Shown here: positions 35,349 to 47,289 of the stretch, piece by piece
Layout: every line of letters starts with the position of its first letter
How positions within the stretch are numbered: the stretch's first letter is position 1
NCBI GenBank assembly: GCA_035235625.1
Contig: CP141140.1
Location: forward strand, 57,059,152 to 57,123,151
Reading direction: 5' to 3'
Length of the DNA stretch: 64,000 bases
From: Saururus chinensis
Lineage: Eukaryota; Streptophyta; Magnoliopsida; Piperales; Saururaceae
Notes under the pieces: model-generated
What the model saw: only the letters and a program-made list of their open reading frames with translations
The model's database searches: none
What the model was told of the DNA's origin: nothing
Made by a program: the position numbers and the translations under genes

Positions 35349-36954
35349 GTAATTTCCTTTGTATTTGGCTAAAAGAGTATTACTATGTCTACTTTTTTGT
35401 CTAGTACCATTCGTGGTGAGATTCTTCTCCTTATGCTAGAACTCCTATTTCTCAATAAAAAATAAAACTCTTACTATTACTTTTTTACATAAAGTATCTT
35501 TTTATGCAAGAAAAACAACTCCTTAGAGCTCAACACACCCTGAATTATCATTAGCCAAACCCACATATAAGAAAATATGAATCTCATTTGTTAGAAATTA
35601 TACTTAGAAAGTGGCAACTTTTCCACCTGCCCTCTTTATGCATGGCAATTTTGCGATTTTGTAAAAATTAGAAACCATGTTATTTTATACTATTTATTTT
35701 ATTGTTTTTCTGCTACCTACCTCACTTCCACTAGTCTTGCAACTTAATGCTCGAAAACTCAAGACACGGACTCAGCTCCAAAATCATTTGTGTCAAAGTT
35801 ATAGTTTTTACTAAGTTAAAATAGAGTAATAAATTGAAAATTAAATATTATATTCAACTTTTTTAAATTTAAATTAAGTAAAAAAAATCTAAAATACCCT
35901 ACTTTCAATTTCTTATTTTAATTATACCCAAGATATTTTTAAGGTTCTTCCCAATAAGGACAAATAGCATGACTAATTTACCAATAGGTCTAGTAAAATT
36001 ATATTGTATATAATACTATAATTTTATTATTGCCTACTTGTGATGGATAACCTTGTGAAGCTAATCGTGACCAATAAGTCAGCCCAAGGACTTCTCATAA
36101 CCCCAGACCGGTCATAAAATATTTCATTCTCTTTAAAAATATAGAGAAATAGAGTTTGTGCACCAATATCTATCATAAAAGGCCTAAGTTATAATAAATA
36201 AAAAGCTATACGACTCAATCTCTCACTAAGACCTAGTGATTATGCATATTTTACTATTGTTGCAAACGAATAATAGTAAAATTATACTATTATATATAAT
36301 ATAATTTTGTTATGGACTTAGTGGTAAATATGGATGACTACTAGGTCTTAGCAAGAATTATCTCATATTTTTATTATATCCAACATGCCTCTATTTCAAA
36401 ATGTTATATCAATTATAACTATTGAATTATCTAAACTCAACATTACCCTTTTATACTGTGTAAATGCAACCCTTATATTATGGGCCCATCATGTCTCACT
36501 ATATTGTGGGCGCACCAACAATGTGGACCCCATGTGTTGTGGGTCTATCATGTTGTAGGCCCCGCATGTTGTAAGTCTACTATCACGTAGGCCCACCATG
36601 TTGTGGGCCTGGGAAATTGTGGACCTACCATGTGGGAACTTGTCATGGTCCCATAATGTTATAGCATTTTATAAGGTTTACAATATTTTAAGGTTATTTT
36701 TGTTTTCACTAAAAATTGAAGGGTATTGTTAGGTTTAAATGTTTCAAGGGATATAATAGATAGGAACTTTAAAAATAGGAGTGTGTTGGATACAACAAAA
36801 ATATTTTGGGTATATTAAAAACAAAAATTTAAAAGTTGGGTATTTTAGATATTTTCCCTTGAAATAAAGGGAATAAATTTATTTATTAGGATAAAAATAT
36901 AAAAAATTGTGCAAATATTAGATTATTTTTTAACGAGTTAAAATATTTAATTTA

Positions 36955-38115
36955 ATTAAAGTAAAGACATTCAAGGTAGAATAAGATTAAAATAGTAGTT
37001 CATTTTAAAAAATCACATAAGACACTCAATATGGGATGAAAGAAGTATTATTTTATAAATATATTTAATGAATTTCAAAACATATGTAGTATAGAAGAAG
37101 TAGCGATATTGGCTAATAGAGTATGTGGAGGAGAGCTACTTGGGGATTAAAAGGAGTCAATCAGGAGATTATGCTACTTTTGAGTCATCATAGAGTTCAA
37201 CTCGAAAAGCTAAATAGTCATCTCTAAGAATTTTTGTAGTCAAAATGGAGTTTTAGAACTATGTTATGCCTTTTTACAACGAATATAGTATTACTGCATT
37301 GGCTATTTTTTCTATTGCTACCACCCATGAAAAAACAATCGTGTTGAAATAATATTTATACAAAAAATAGAAAATAAGAATATATAGGGAGGCTCCATAA
37401 CAAATGAACACACATAATATGGAAAAAAAGAGTTATTTATTTTATGTGAAATGCTACTTGCGTAGTGCCCAAAAAAGCTTCACCCAATGCTAGACATGTT
37501 GAAGGTGTAGGGCCTACTTCTATGCATCGCCCCACACATGGGGCCGCAATGAGGAACAGTCAGTCCTATGGATGAGCTAGCATTACTCTTGTTTTATTTT
37601 TCATTACAAGGTTTTCACTTTGTACATACAAAAGAAATTAATTGTCATGTCACTTTTACCTTACTTTTGATAGTATTCCCTTTGTCCTATATTGTCTCAT
37701 TTCAATAAAAAAATGTCCCACACTGAGTTTCCTATTTTCCATACTTTTTCAAAGTAGAAAGCCTATAATACACTTCTTATCATAGTAGGAGGAGCATGAA
37801 AATCTAAGTTAATTATAGTTAAAGAGTTATGAGAAACTAAGTTAAAGTTTTGTGTTTTCGTGGTCTAAGGTGATTCTCACCTTCCTTCAATTTTATACTT
37901 TTTACAAATGAGACTTTTAATATGGGATGAAAAGAGTATTAAATATACCTTTTCCTGCCACATTTTGCTTCTTTTTTTTTCAGTTGGGGAGAAAGTGTCC
38001 AACTCATTTTTTTACTATCAACTCTTATATATTATATTTCACTTTGCACTGGCAGCAAATATATATATACCCATGAATTTAACCTAGTATTATTATTTTA
38101 TTGGTAAAAGAGGGG
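36955..38115. other. 1.15-kb segment present only in copy B
   Basis: Copy A jumps directly between the flanking sequences. No coding frame. Contains Stowaway-like phrases (CCCTTTGTCCTAT near 37680; ATATGGGATGAAA near 37035 and 37920) in opposite orientations. Either an insertion in B or a deletion in A. No clean target duplication was identified. Confidence 0.5.
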
Positions 38116-38872
38116 AATTAACCCAATTCATTATCTAGTATTAATTTTATTTACTGCAAACATAATAATGAAAAAGAAAAAAATAGAATAACAGTATTGT
38201 TTAATTATTTATATTCTTTTAATTACACAAATGCAGTATTTTCTATGTTTTTATGTAGTTGACATTTATGTGAATTTCGTATAATTAATTGTGAAATACT
38301 GCCTTAAGTTCGTTACTGTTTTTTGTGAAGAGAAATTTATAATCCTGAACGTCTTTAAACTCCAACAGTCCAACTAGTTGGTGGCCTTAGATTTGAAAGC
38401 AGCATAAAACATGACATCTTCTTAAGTGTTTAGTGCGAATGGTCATTAATATCTGCAATTAATACACTTAGCTCTTTAAACATAAGAATGAAAAAGAAAA
38501 AAATAGAATAATAATGTTTTCTATGTTTATATGTTGTTGACATTTATGTGAATTTCGTGTAATTGTGAAATAGTGCCTCAAGTTTATTACTCTTTTTTGC
38601 CATGAGAAAATAGTGTCTTAATTTTAGCTAAGAACGAGTCTATCTACACCCCAAAAATCTCCTCAGTATACCCTATTTTAAGGAGTCTAATCATTTGATT
38701 TCAATGAAACCCAAAACTATAATAATTTTTTATGAGTGCCAATGTCTTGCCCCAATCTAAGTATTTACTATCAGGTTCAAAATTGATATAGGATGATGAA
38801 CATTGCATTTCTTCAACATCAATTACAAATTTCTATCGACTGATATTGCCACTAAATATATTGCTATCTCAC

Positions 38873-39462
38873 CACTGCCAGCTTGAGCCTTAGGCAACTT
38901 AGGCGATCGCCTAAGGCCCCACTAAAAAAAAATGGCCTCATAGTCTTGGACTCGTGCCTCTTGATGCTTCAATGGCCACATCATACCTCTTAGTGGTAGT
39001 TGCAAGCTCTCTAGTTTTTAGCGTTGCATTACAGTCATTTGTAGTAAGTTGCCTCGTACATTTGACACTTTATTTGTGAGCTTGAAAAGCCCCAAAATGG
39101 GTGTGGCCACATACTCTTTTTTCCCTAACCTTAAGTTATTAAGTTCTATAACTTCAGAAAAATTTGCTTTCAACTCTTCATTTTATTTCTTCCAACTATA
39201 TAAATTAGTATAAAATTATAAAAGTTACACAATTGGCAAAAATATTTTATAGAAAACAATTGAAATAAAAAATTTGTAAAAAAAATTATAAAACAAATGA
39301 AGATTATCCAAATATTTTTTCTTTATTTTCTTCTTTTATGTTTCCTAGAGGAAAATAGGAAGTACACTTTACACCACACCCTATGTGTGGCCAAGTATAT
39401 GGAAAAAAATTAGACCATCCTAAGTCTACCCTTAGGCCTCTAATTTTATAAAGCCGGTCCTG
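38873..39462. mobile_element. hAT-like non-autonomous element (copy B)
   Basis: Ends CACTGCCAGCTTGAG and AAGCCGGTCCTG are imperfect inverted repeats. Flanking octamers TATCTCAC (38865-38872) and CATCTCAC (39463-39470) differ at one base. Orthologous in position to 30460-31042, so insertion predates the duplication. Confidence 0.65.
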
Positions 39463-39591
39463 CATCTCACATTTCTTTGCAAAATTTCTAATACTTCTTT
39501 TTGCTAAGTTTTTCTTTGATTTTCATTTGTATCTTATTTAACTAGCTTTTATTTTCCTGAATGTGATTCATGGGTCCAATAATGGGGACAG

Positions 39592-41640
39592 AGACTCCAG
39601 TTCAGTCTACTACAATTGCACTTGGTAAGTACCCACTTTCTTACTTTCATGTAATTGTGTTTTTTCTATGAAGGCAAGCACATTTTTCATTTGTAAATTA
39701 AGAGATGCTACATAAGGCACTCGCCAATACAAAGATAGTACAGTAACTTAGTGGAAGAATTGATAGATTGATCATATTCTTTTCATCTTATATTAAGTGT
39801 CCTATTTAATTTTTTAAAATAAAATAAATTAATTCATTATAAAAAGTTAAATGTAACACTTAATATAAAATATAGAGACTATATACGATGCTTTGTATAG
39901 GTTTCAACCAGTAGCTCCATTTGTATTTTGCACACAAATCAAGGTAAAATGACTTGTTATATGTATTTTCTCTGTCCCTCATTAATAGCTTCATTTTATT
40001 TTTCAAAATGAACTTAAATTAATTCCTTTTTAAAAACAAAATGGAGCTATTAATGTGGGAGTTGGGACGGAGGGAGTAACTTATATTCGGTTGATTTGTG
40101 GGGCTACATAGGGTCCCATGTCTAAATCACGGTGGGAATAAATCTGAAACGTAGCCCATTGGCTATCTCGTATGGAACAACTTGTAGGACAAACATTTTT
40201 CTTTGAAGTATGATGTACGAAGTTCCTAAATTTTGTAGTAGCCTTAAATTTGGTTCAGAGGCATCTTCTCAATGAATTTGTTTGTGTCAACCTGTTGACA
40301 GTGGCCGGATTCGCTCTGGTAGCCACTTTTGCAGCGGGCTCATACACATACAACATTTACTACCCCAGCTCAGAAGGATTCACACCCCGTCCTGCTGCTA
40401 AAGGGCCCGGAACTCCCATCTTGGAAGATCTCCAAAGGATCGTGAAAATCTGTGACTGGTCCAAGACGTTCTACAACATGATATATGGATTAAGGGAAAA
40501 AGGTCAACTTGTGGAATACAAGCACTTCATAGTAGACAACGAGAGTCAGATTCAACCATCCATAAGTGAATTCAATGCTTTCCATCTTTGGATCCGACAC
40601 CCAAATGTTGTCAGACCATTCCAATGCAACCTCGCTGAGAAGATCGCCGTGGATTTACCTGATAAAAAAAAAAAAAATGATTGCCGTGGAAGATCCTATG
40701 TTGGTCTATTTCAATGTTTTATGAGAAAATACTGCACGATTATATGCATAGTAGTGATACTAGTGACGGTGGCTGTGGTGATGGTGACGGCAAAGATGGT
40801 GATGATAATGGTAGAGATGATATAGAGAAGGCAACAGTAGAGGTAGCACACATACCATGGAAGGACTGTTTAAGCGCCGCCATGAGTGAATGTGGTGATG
40901 GTGGTGGCAAAAATAGTGATGGTGATGGTGGAGGTGACAAGGAGAAGGTAGCCGTGGAGGTAGCACATATGCCATGGAAGGACTGCTTACGTGCCGCTAT
41001 TTGTACGGCACAAGCACTGGCTTGCGCTCACTTACAGGGCTTCATGAACAGGGATGTGAGGTCTAGTAACATCCTTTTGGATGAGAAGTACAATGCCAAA
41101 GTGATCAAATTTGGGGTGGCAATGCTGTTAACACCTGAGACATACATGAAGGAGAGCAAAGGGTACTTGGACCCGGAGTTCACGGCGACAAAGACACTGA
41201 CCTACAAGAGTGATGTCTATGCATTTGGCGTGCTTCTTGTTGAGCTATTGACAGGCAAAGACCCCAGCTCTGTGGAAGATGGGGAGAAGGAAGGACATGG
41301 GCTAGTGACTAGGTTTATGTTGCGAACAGATGTTGAAATTGATGCGAGTATTCTGAATGAGATAGAAAAGGAATAAAAAATGGATCAGTTGACTAAAGTG
41401 GTGCGTGTGGCTAAGGCATGTTTGCAGAAGAGGGGAGAGGATCGGCCTACTATGAGTGAAGTGGTGGCGCACCTGTATTTTGCTCTAAAAGGGGCAGCTG
41501 ATATGGATTCGAATGACAATATGTATGAGGACTTGAAGGAGTTGAAGGAGGAAGCTTTCGACGTTTCAATGGAATTGGCTGTAGAAAGTGAAGGAGGCAA
41601 GTCACTGTGGGATTGTGTTAATGGGTTCTGGTCGGAATGA
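39592..41640 (+). pseudogene. Headless copy of the WAK-like receptor gene
   Basis: Exon 2 (39592-39624, with its GTAAGT donor) and exon 3 (40302-41640) are recognisable, but exon 1 and the promoter are missing. In exon 3 the A run at 40664-40677 is longer than in copy A and shifts the frame. An extra T near 40715 shifts it again without restoring the original frame. A TCA-to-TAA change gives a stop near 41374. The catalytic motifs have drifted further: HRD is NRD and DFG is KFG. The D/G duplication and the VEYK, SSNILLD and YLDPEF motifs are still visible. Without the ectodomain and with several breaks it is a pseudogene. Confidence 0.9.
39966..40076. mobile_element. Stowaway-type MITE (copy B)
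   Basis: Counterpart of 31549-31659, with the same GGGACGGAGGGAG right end next to TA and the same diverged left end. It lies in the intron between exons 2 and 3 of the headless gene copy. Confidence 0.7.
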
Positions 41641-41991
41641 GCAATTAGTTCAAGATCAGTTTAATATGATAACTACAGGTGTGTAACATTATTAGAGGCG
41701 TGTCTGGTCGTCGCTTGTAATTGAATGGCAGTGTATGAGTTGGTCTGCTGGCCTACGAACAATTTGCCTTGTACCTAAAAAAACATGTACTCCCTCTATC
41801 TTATATATGTACTTCCTCTATCTTATATTAATAATTAAATTTAAAAAATTAATAATTTTTATTAAATGGTAAAAACTAGAAGGAAAAATAAGTTTATATA
41901 CTCTTTTTAAGTACCTAATTATCAAAATTGAACAAAATAAAATTATTAATATAAAATAAATTATTTTATTAAATAAAGTTATTAATTTAAA

Positions 41992-41995
<4 letters not shown>

Positions 41996-42084
<89 letters not shown>
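41996..42084. repeat. (TA)n microsatellite, about 44 units
   Basis: Uninterrupted TA dinucleotides in the 3' flank of copy B. The corresponding place in copy A (33620-33650) has only a few TA steps, so the tract expanded after duplication or contracted in A. Confidence 0.95.
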
Positions 42085-42088
<4 letters not shown>

Positions 42089-42618
42089 AATATAATATAC
42101 TAGAATCAGCTCTCTGTGTAAAGATCGTGGGCTTTATAATTGACTAGGCTTTTATGGTCACATATATGACAAACAAAACGCTGAAAGTGAAGACTTTAGC
42201 AGCTGACTTTAGGGCATTTTAAGCATGGGATCGAGCCGAACCTCCATGCTGGTGAAATGTTGTAGCTCCATTCCCATTTTATGTTCCGGTCAAAATGGCC
42301 CAAATTGGTTTACAAACTTTCACGTTGGATTGAAACCTTTTTTAGTTTTCCAGCCTTAGGGTCTGATTGTTTTAGCTGAATTTTAATCTAAAAAATTATT
42401 TTAATTAATTAAAAAATTAATTATCTGATTTAACTAAATCTAAATTTAAAGCTGAATCAGCTGATTTTGAATCTGAATTAGCAAAATCTAGCAAAACAAT
42501 AAATTTTTGTATCTTTATGCCAGTAAAACTATGAATTGAACCAAAGAAATAACATTACAAAGATTAAATATTCTCAGTGACACTACTTTACAACAATTAC
42601 AAACAAATTAACATAATT
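42085..42618. other. Non-coding spacer
   Basis: Contains the last shared bases of copy B (to about 42150) and then AT-rich DNA with a TTAGGGTCTGATTG start near 42356 resembling a MITE end, without a clear partner. No gene. Confidence 0.4.
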
Positions 42619-43926
42619 TCAGACAAATGAAAAAAGACAACCAAAAATTTGTACAAAAGCAGGAACTTCACCCATAAAAAATAACCTCAAGATATTCCTT
42701 CTCTCTTTCTTTTCCTTCTCCACATGAATTGAAAGGCATTTCAGGCCTGTTGCAAATGCAATTGCCTCAAACAAGAGATCAGCTCCAAGTCTTGAGCCCA
42801 CAAAAACCACTACGGGTGGCTTGAAATGTTGCTTACTTTTTAAATTTTCAAAACGCTTCTGCTTCTTTTGTTTTGATTCTACCCATATCACCACTTGCTT
42901 TACTGATTCATTTGGTTTGCTTGGCTTTCCAACTGAAATATAAATTAAATTCATTCGTCAGAAAGTTTGCCATCTTTTCCACTTCCTGCATAATTGTAGC
43001 TGAAAGCATCAATACTTGAGGCTGAAAGAGAGCGTGGAAGATCTGCATCACTTGATCTCTGAAACCTTTCTGGAGCCTGCAATCCACCTCATCCAAGACT
43101 AGATCGAAGAGAAACCTCAGCTAGACAAATATCATGCTTGGATAAAAGATCAATTAACCGTCCCAGAGTTCCAACAAGTAACTCTACCCCTTGCTGAACC
43201 CGGAGTTCCAACAATTAACTCTGCACCTTGCTGAACCCAGTACACTTGCCCAGCCATTGCATCTCCACCCACAACCAAAGCAGTTTTGAATGGAAGCCCC
43301 TTCCCCAGCAGCTTTGCTTGCTCCTCCACCTGCATACAGAGCTCTCTGGTTGGAGATAGAACCATTGCCAATGGCCACTTCCGATCAGAAACTTTCTTTA
43401 GTCAAATGTCTGCACATTTGGATATTTAGGGTATCAAATAGGAAGCTATTTCACTAGATCCTGTATCCGCTGCCACCAGCAAGTTTACCAATCAATGCAG
43501 CAGAGATAGCTTGCATCTGCACAGGGGTAGGGATTTCGTATTTCGCACTTTCTGGATTGTCTTGGAGCCTCTGAACCAAGCCCCAAGATGAAAATGATAG
43601 AATGGGCTCCGGAACAAACTCTCACTTGACATAGATATTCAATTTCTTTCTTAGGGATTCCGCTTGGTCACTAGCTCCATCTCTAACATAAAATCATACA
43701 TCACTACCAGGCAATCTTGAGGGGGTAGAATTTGTGCACTTTTGGGTGTTGGCAGGTTTACTGAGAAGAGCCTACTTACACTCTAAACTGCAAACATCAT
43801 CATCAGTTTCATCATAGATGTATTGGCCATAACGGCTGCATATAGCACAACAAGGTTCCCCAGGAAGAGCTTCTCGTTGTTCCCAACACCTCTTCTTGAC
43901 AGGACTTGAAGAATCCACAACTGTGG
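42619..43926 (-). pseudogene. RH41: DEAD-box RNA helicase 41-like pseudogene
   Basis: Minus-strand reading finds the parts in order. An HIT-type zinc finger ([20 protein letters not shown] then CSLEC) lies at 43772-43926. A linker and Q-motif region (PTPVQMQAISAAL) lies near 43440-43640. A damaged motif I follows (AADTGSS where GKT is expected). Motif Ia is PTRELC, with VVGGDAM and GTPG, at 43150-43371. Motif II is DEVD, then SATI, at 42908-43096. A helicase C start (KPPVVVFVGSR) lies at 42619-42954. The HIT finger plus helicase layout is that of plant RH41. Several frameshifts, stops and a 37-bp internal tandem duplication interrupt it, and motif VI and the C-terminus are gone. The stretches read continuously with no clear introns, so a processed copy is possible. 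Confidence 0.88.
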
Positions 43927-44930
43927 CATAACAGTACATCAATTGGTGACAATATCTAACCTAATATCAATTAGTGTTTATGTCCTCGAAAAAATAAAGA
44001 CAGATTCAGAATGTAATGCAAGTAACTATTTAATCTTTTATAAGAGATTCTATGCTCTAACCTGTAGATTCATGTTGGTACCCCGTAGTTTCTTCCTCCA
44101 TGACTTGAATAAGAGGACATTAAAGAGCCTGAACAGTAAAAGATAATATGTAGGCTATAAATTGATGGAATGCAAAGGTATATACATCAAATAACTCAAC
44201 CAATTAAAAAACCATTACAAATATACAAAGAGAATTTAAGATGAGTAAAATTAGTTTTTTCACTTCTTTGTCACCAGATTCTTATTCAGTCTTGACCTGT
44301 CTCAGTGTAATGGAAAGGAACGTACACCTATGAACAAATTGTCAGAGGCATTTTTATTACGAGAAAACCTTAAGACTAAATAAAAATCAACCTAGAACTA
44401 CTAAATTGGTTTTCTGAAGAGCAGGAGGTCTTTCACCAAAAAAACAAAAAGGAATGCGAAATTTTATCACCTTCACACAAGCATAAAAGAAGCATTGTTC
44501 GATTTTAGTTAAAAAAATGACGCCGTGAAAGAGGCCAGTTAGCAGAACATTAAATTTGACAAAGTCAGAGCATTCACAATGAGGGATTCCTTAAGATATC
44601 AATTCAAAAAGGTCACAATTCCTTAAGTGAGACAATTGCCATTAAGAAGAGACCAATAATGGGTAGCAGAACCAGCAGGTGAGCGAAATCAACCTTCTTG
44701 AAAACAGTTTGCAAACACAACCAAACCCCTCCATGCCAACAGATTTACACGAAAAGTACTACAAGTCTAGAACAACCTAATTCAAAAAACACAAATTATT
44801 CATAAATTTCACATAAACAACTGAGAACAATGAAGCCACAATTAATGAAAAATATACAAATAAATGCAAATTGACCTTAAAAAAATAATCATAATGACTA
44901 GAAGAGAAAGACCAACCTCCTAAATAAGAC
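43927..44930. other. Non-coding stretch
   Basis: No recognised gene or element. It could be the 5' flank or intron-derived remains of the helicase pseudogene, but no matching protein sequence was seen. Confidence 0.4.
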
Positions 44931-45024
44931 AGAGGCCTCCCAGGACCATTTGGAAGAAGACCCAGACTAGCAAGGCAAGAGGCCTCCCAGGACCATTTGG
45001 AAGAAGACCCAGACTAGCAAGGCA
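44931..45024. repeat. Perfect 47-bp tandem duplication
   Basis: The unit starting AGAGGCCTCCCAGGACC and ending CTAGCAAGGCA is present twice back to back (44931-44977 and 44978-45024) with no mismatch seen, implying a recent event. It sits immediately left of the TIR element at 45041. Confidence 0.95.
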
Positions 45025-45040
45025 TTGCCTGGATTCCAAG

Positions 45041-45729
45041 CATGGAAGACCGTATCAATACGGATGAGAGTATCGATGACTATAGATATGGGTACGCGCC
45101 GATGATACGCTTGGTATGCGTCAAAATGGGCGTAAACCCTTTTATAAATATAAAAAAATATTATAACTAATAATATATCACTATAATACTTCTTTAAGAG
45201 TATAATAAGACCATAAAATGTCATATAAACTAATACAAGTAATCTAAAATCAGTTTATTTGGAACCATACACGATTATGTTCTCCGTCTCATACAAATTA
45301 TTGTTCATTCTTTCCCATATTAAGTGCTCTAAAATTAGTTTATTTTAAAAATAAATATGAGTCTAAGTTATATGTTTAAATAAATGTATATTTGTGGAGC
45401 ACTATATATAAATAAAATAATTATGTAAATTACATGGACCTACCCGTATTCATCTCATATAACTTTAAAAATATTATTTTTTAATATAACAAAAATATAA
45501 ACTTTTAAAGAAGTTGAGTTTGAATTGTATTTTTGTTTTTAAGAAAAAAATTTATAAATTTTTTTTTAAATAAAAAAATATTTTTTAAATAAAATTTTTT
45601 TAATACCGTATCGATACGTATCGTGATCCGGTGTGGGGGGCGTACCACCCCAGTACCCATATCGGTTTCAACCGATATGGGTACATATCGGTCGATACGG
45701 TGCCGTATCGACCGATACGGCCTTCCATG
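45041..45729. mobile_element. TIR element with 8-bp target duplication, GTATCG-rich ends
   Basis: Starts CATGGAAGACCGTATC and ends GATACGGCCTTCCATG, a 16-bp inverted repeat with one mismatch. The octamer ATTCCAAG flanks both sides (45033-45040 and 45730-45737). An 8-bp duplication is typical of hAT elements. The right part is dense in CCGATA/TATCGG palindromes, including two perfect 14-bp arm hairpins near 45655-45720. No transposase frame: non-autonomous. Confidence 0.85.
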
Positions 45730-45989
45730 ATTCCAAGAAAGATATATAGACAGAAATTCCTTTCCTATATTTGGTTGAAATGGAAAGTCAGGAGAGGGGG
45801 GGGGTGAAGATGAGAGCTAATGAGACAAAGAGAAGGTGGGCAGCGAGATAAACAGCGGACAATGGTCTACCGGTTTGGTGGGTCACAGTAGACGATGAGA
45901 GAGGGGGAATTGGGTACAGGGAAGTCAAGAGGGTGGGGGTGGAGGAAGGTGGACATTGTAGTCTGGACGAAGGGAAGCGCACGGCAACA

Positions 45990-46340
45990 ATTAAATGACC
46001 AGATGCTGAAGTGAAGGGCAGGAGCGGTGAATCGCTGCCCAGAACTTGATGAACCATGTGGAGCTGCTACCATCCCCCACCGCGTGGTGTATTGACAGGC
46101 CGAGGCAGAAACCGAAGCCGGGGAAGATGGTTACTTGTACTGCAAACAGTGGAGACCGGCCCCTTTCGTCGGCTGCGGGGAGGGGCAGCATAAACGGGTG
46201 CATCACTTTCACATCTTTAGCATGATCGGTGACAAGGGACACGAAGTCGGTGTCAGACTCGGCAATGAGGAGCACACTCCAGGCAGGGAGCGAGGTTCCC
46301 CGCGAGAGAGAAGGTCTGGAGGGCCTTGGGGGAAATGAAA
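45990..46340 (-). pseudogene. BAHD acyltransferase fragment
   Basis: Minus-strand frame 46275-45991 has IAESDTDF, VTIFPGFGFCLGLSIHHAVG then DGSS, and FIKFWAAI, matching the central block of BAHD acyltransferases. HHAVGD contains the catalytic HxxxD. Just upstream another frame has SPKALQTFSLAGNL, which corresponds to the family's LxxTLxxFxPLAGxL region, so a frameshift separates them. BAHD enzymes transfer acyl groups from CoA to phenolics and related acceptors; the closest resemblance is to the anthocyanin/flavonoid malonyl- or aromatic-acyltransferase clade. The C-terminal half with the DFGWG motif was not found, so this is a broken remnant. Confidence 0.8.
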
Positions 46341-47289
46341 TCAGCCGGTTAAACCCATCCCGACCGTCTGGCCAAAATATATATGATGTGAGTTTATTTT
46401 TTAGCTTAATTAATTAAGAATTAAGTTTAAAATAAACAGCCTTATAAATAGACTTAATTTTTTAGATACTTAATTAAATAAAATAATTTACTTAAGCTAA
46501 ACAAATAAACCCTTACCATTATCATGTGACATCCAAAGAGGGCAACAAACTATGGCCAATGGTAGTGATCCTTTCGTCGGCCAGAGCCTACTGTTCTATG
46601 ATCAATCAACTCTAAATAACAATTCTAGGAGCTAATAAAAGTAGTCAGTTTTTATATGCAAGATTTTTATACAATATCACGTGACATCGAAAGAGGTTAA
46701 TGACGCAGGAAGTAAGTGATGAGCATGAACTTTAGTGCATGTCATCTTTTGTAATCTCTGTCCAGCAGAAATATTCTTTCTAAGCATATACTCAAAACAG
46801 GTTTAGAATTGCATACGGAAAAGATAAAATGGTACATGTCAAAGTTATAGGATTTTATAACTTTGTATAAAATAATTAAGTTTTCTAAAAGCTCGAGCTA
46901 TTAGGAAGAGAAAATATTTTATATTAATTTTATATTTTAATAATTTTTTTCGTACAAGCGTCTATAAAGCATGACACGTAGAACATAATTAAGATATATA
47001 AATGTCATCATTGAGACTTGAACCTGGGGCCTCCTATAACTTAGAGCTTTGATAATATATAAAAAAGAAATTTTTTATATTCTAACACTTTGTAGGATAA
47101 TATAAATAAGGAAAACTTGCAATGAGGAGGCATTCGAAGATATATTTTATGTGAGCCTTGTTATGTGTTGAGTGGATTCTCAACGAGCTCCTATGTGGAT
47201 TTAGGGGATTGAACAGGTGGATTCTAGGTTAGTTATTGTATCTTTTCTTCAGTTGTAAAATCTCATTTCCTTCCAATTCCTAATTCTTT
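46341..47289. other. AT-rich spacer with a SINE-like repeat
   Basis: No gene. At about 46855-47115 (minus strand) lies a unit with GTTAGAATATAAA, then GGCCCCAGGTTCAAGTCTCA, then ATTAATATAAAATATTTTCT. GGTTCAAGTCTC resembles a Pol III box B, and related units occur near 19700-20000. No poly-A tail or target duplication was confirmed. Confidence 0.4.

Larger units (their letters stand above)
35349..42150. repeat. Tandem segmental duplication, copy B
   Basis: Collinear with 28049-33702 from within intron 1 to past the gene's 3' end, with small substitutions throughout, an extra 1.15 kb at 36955-38115 and a long (TA)n tract at 41996-42084. It lacks exon 1 and the promoter, and so holds only a headless, frameshifted gene copy. 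Confidence 0.9.

Noticed and set aside
47036-47062. tRNA-like GGTTCAAGTCTC motif on the minus strand
   Set aside because: No cloverleaf or acceptor stem could be built around it. It is better explained as box B of a SINE-like repeat.
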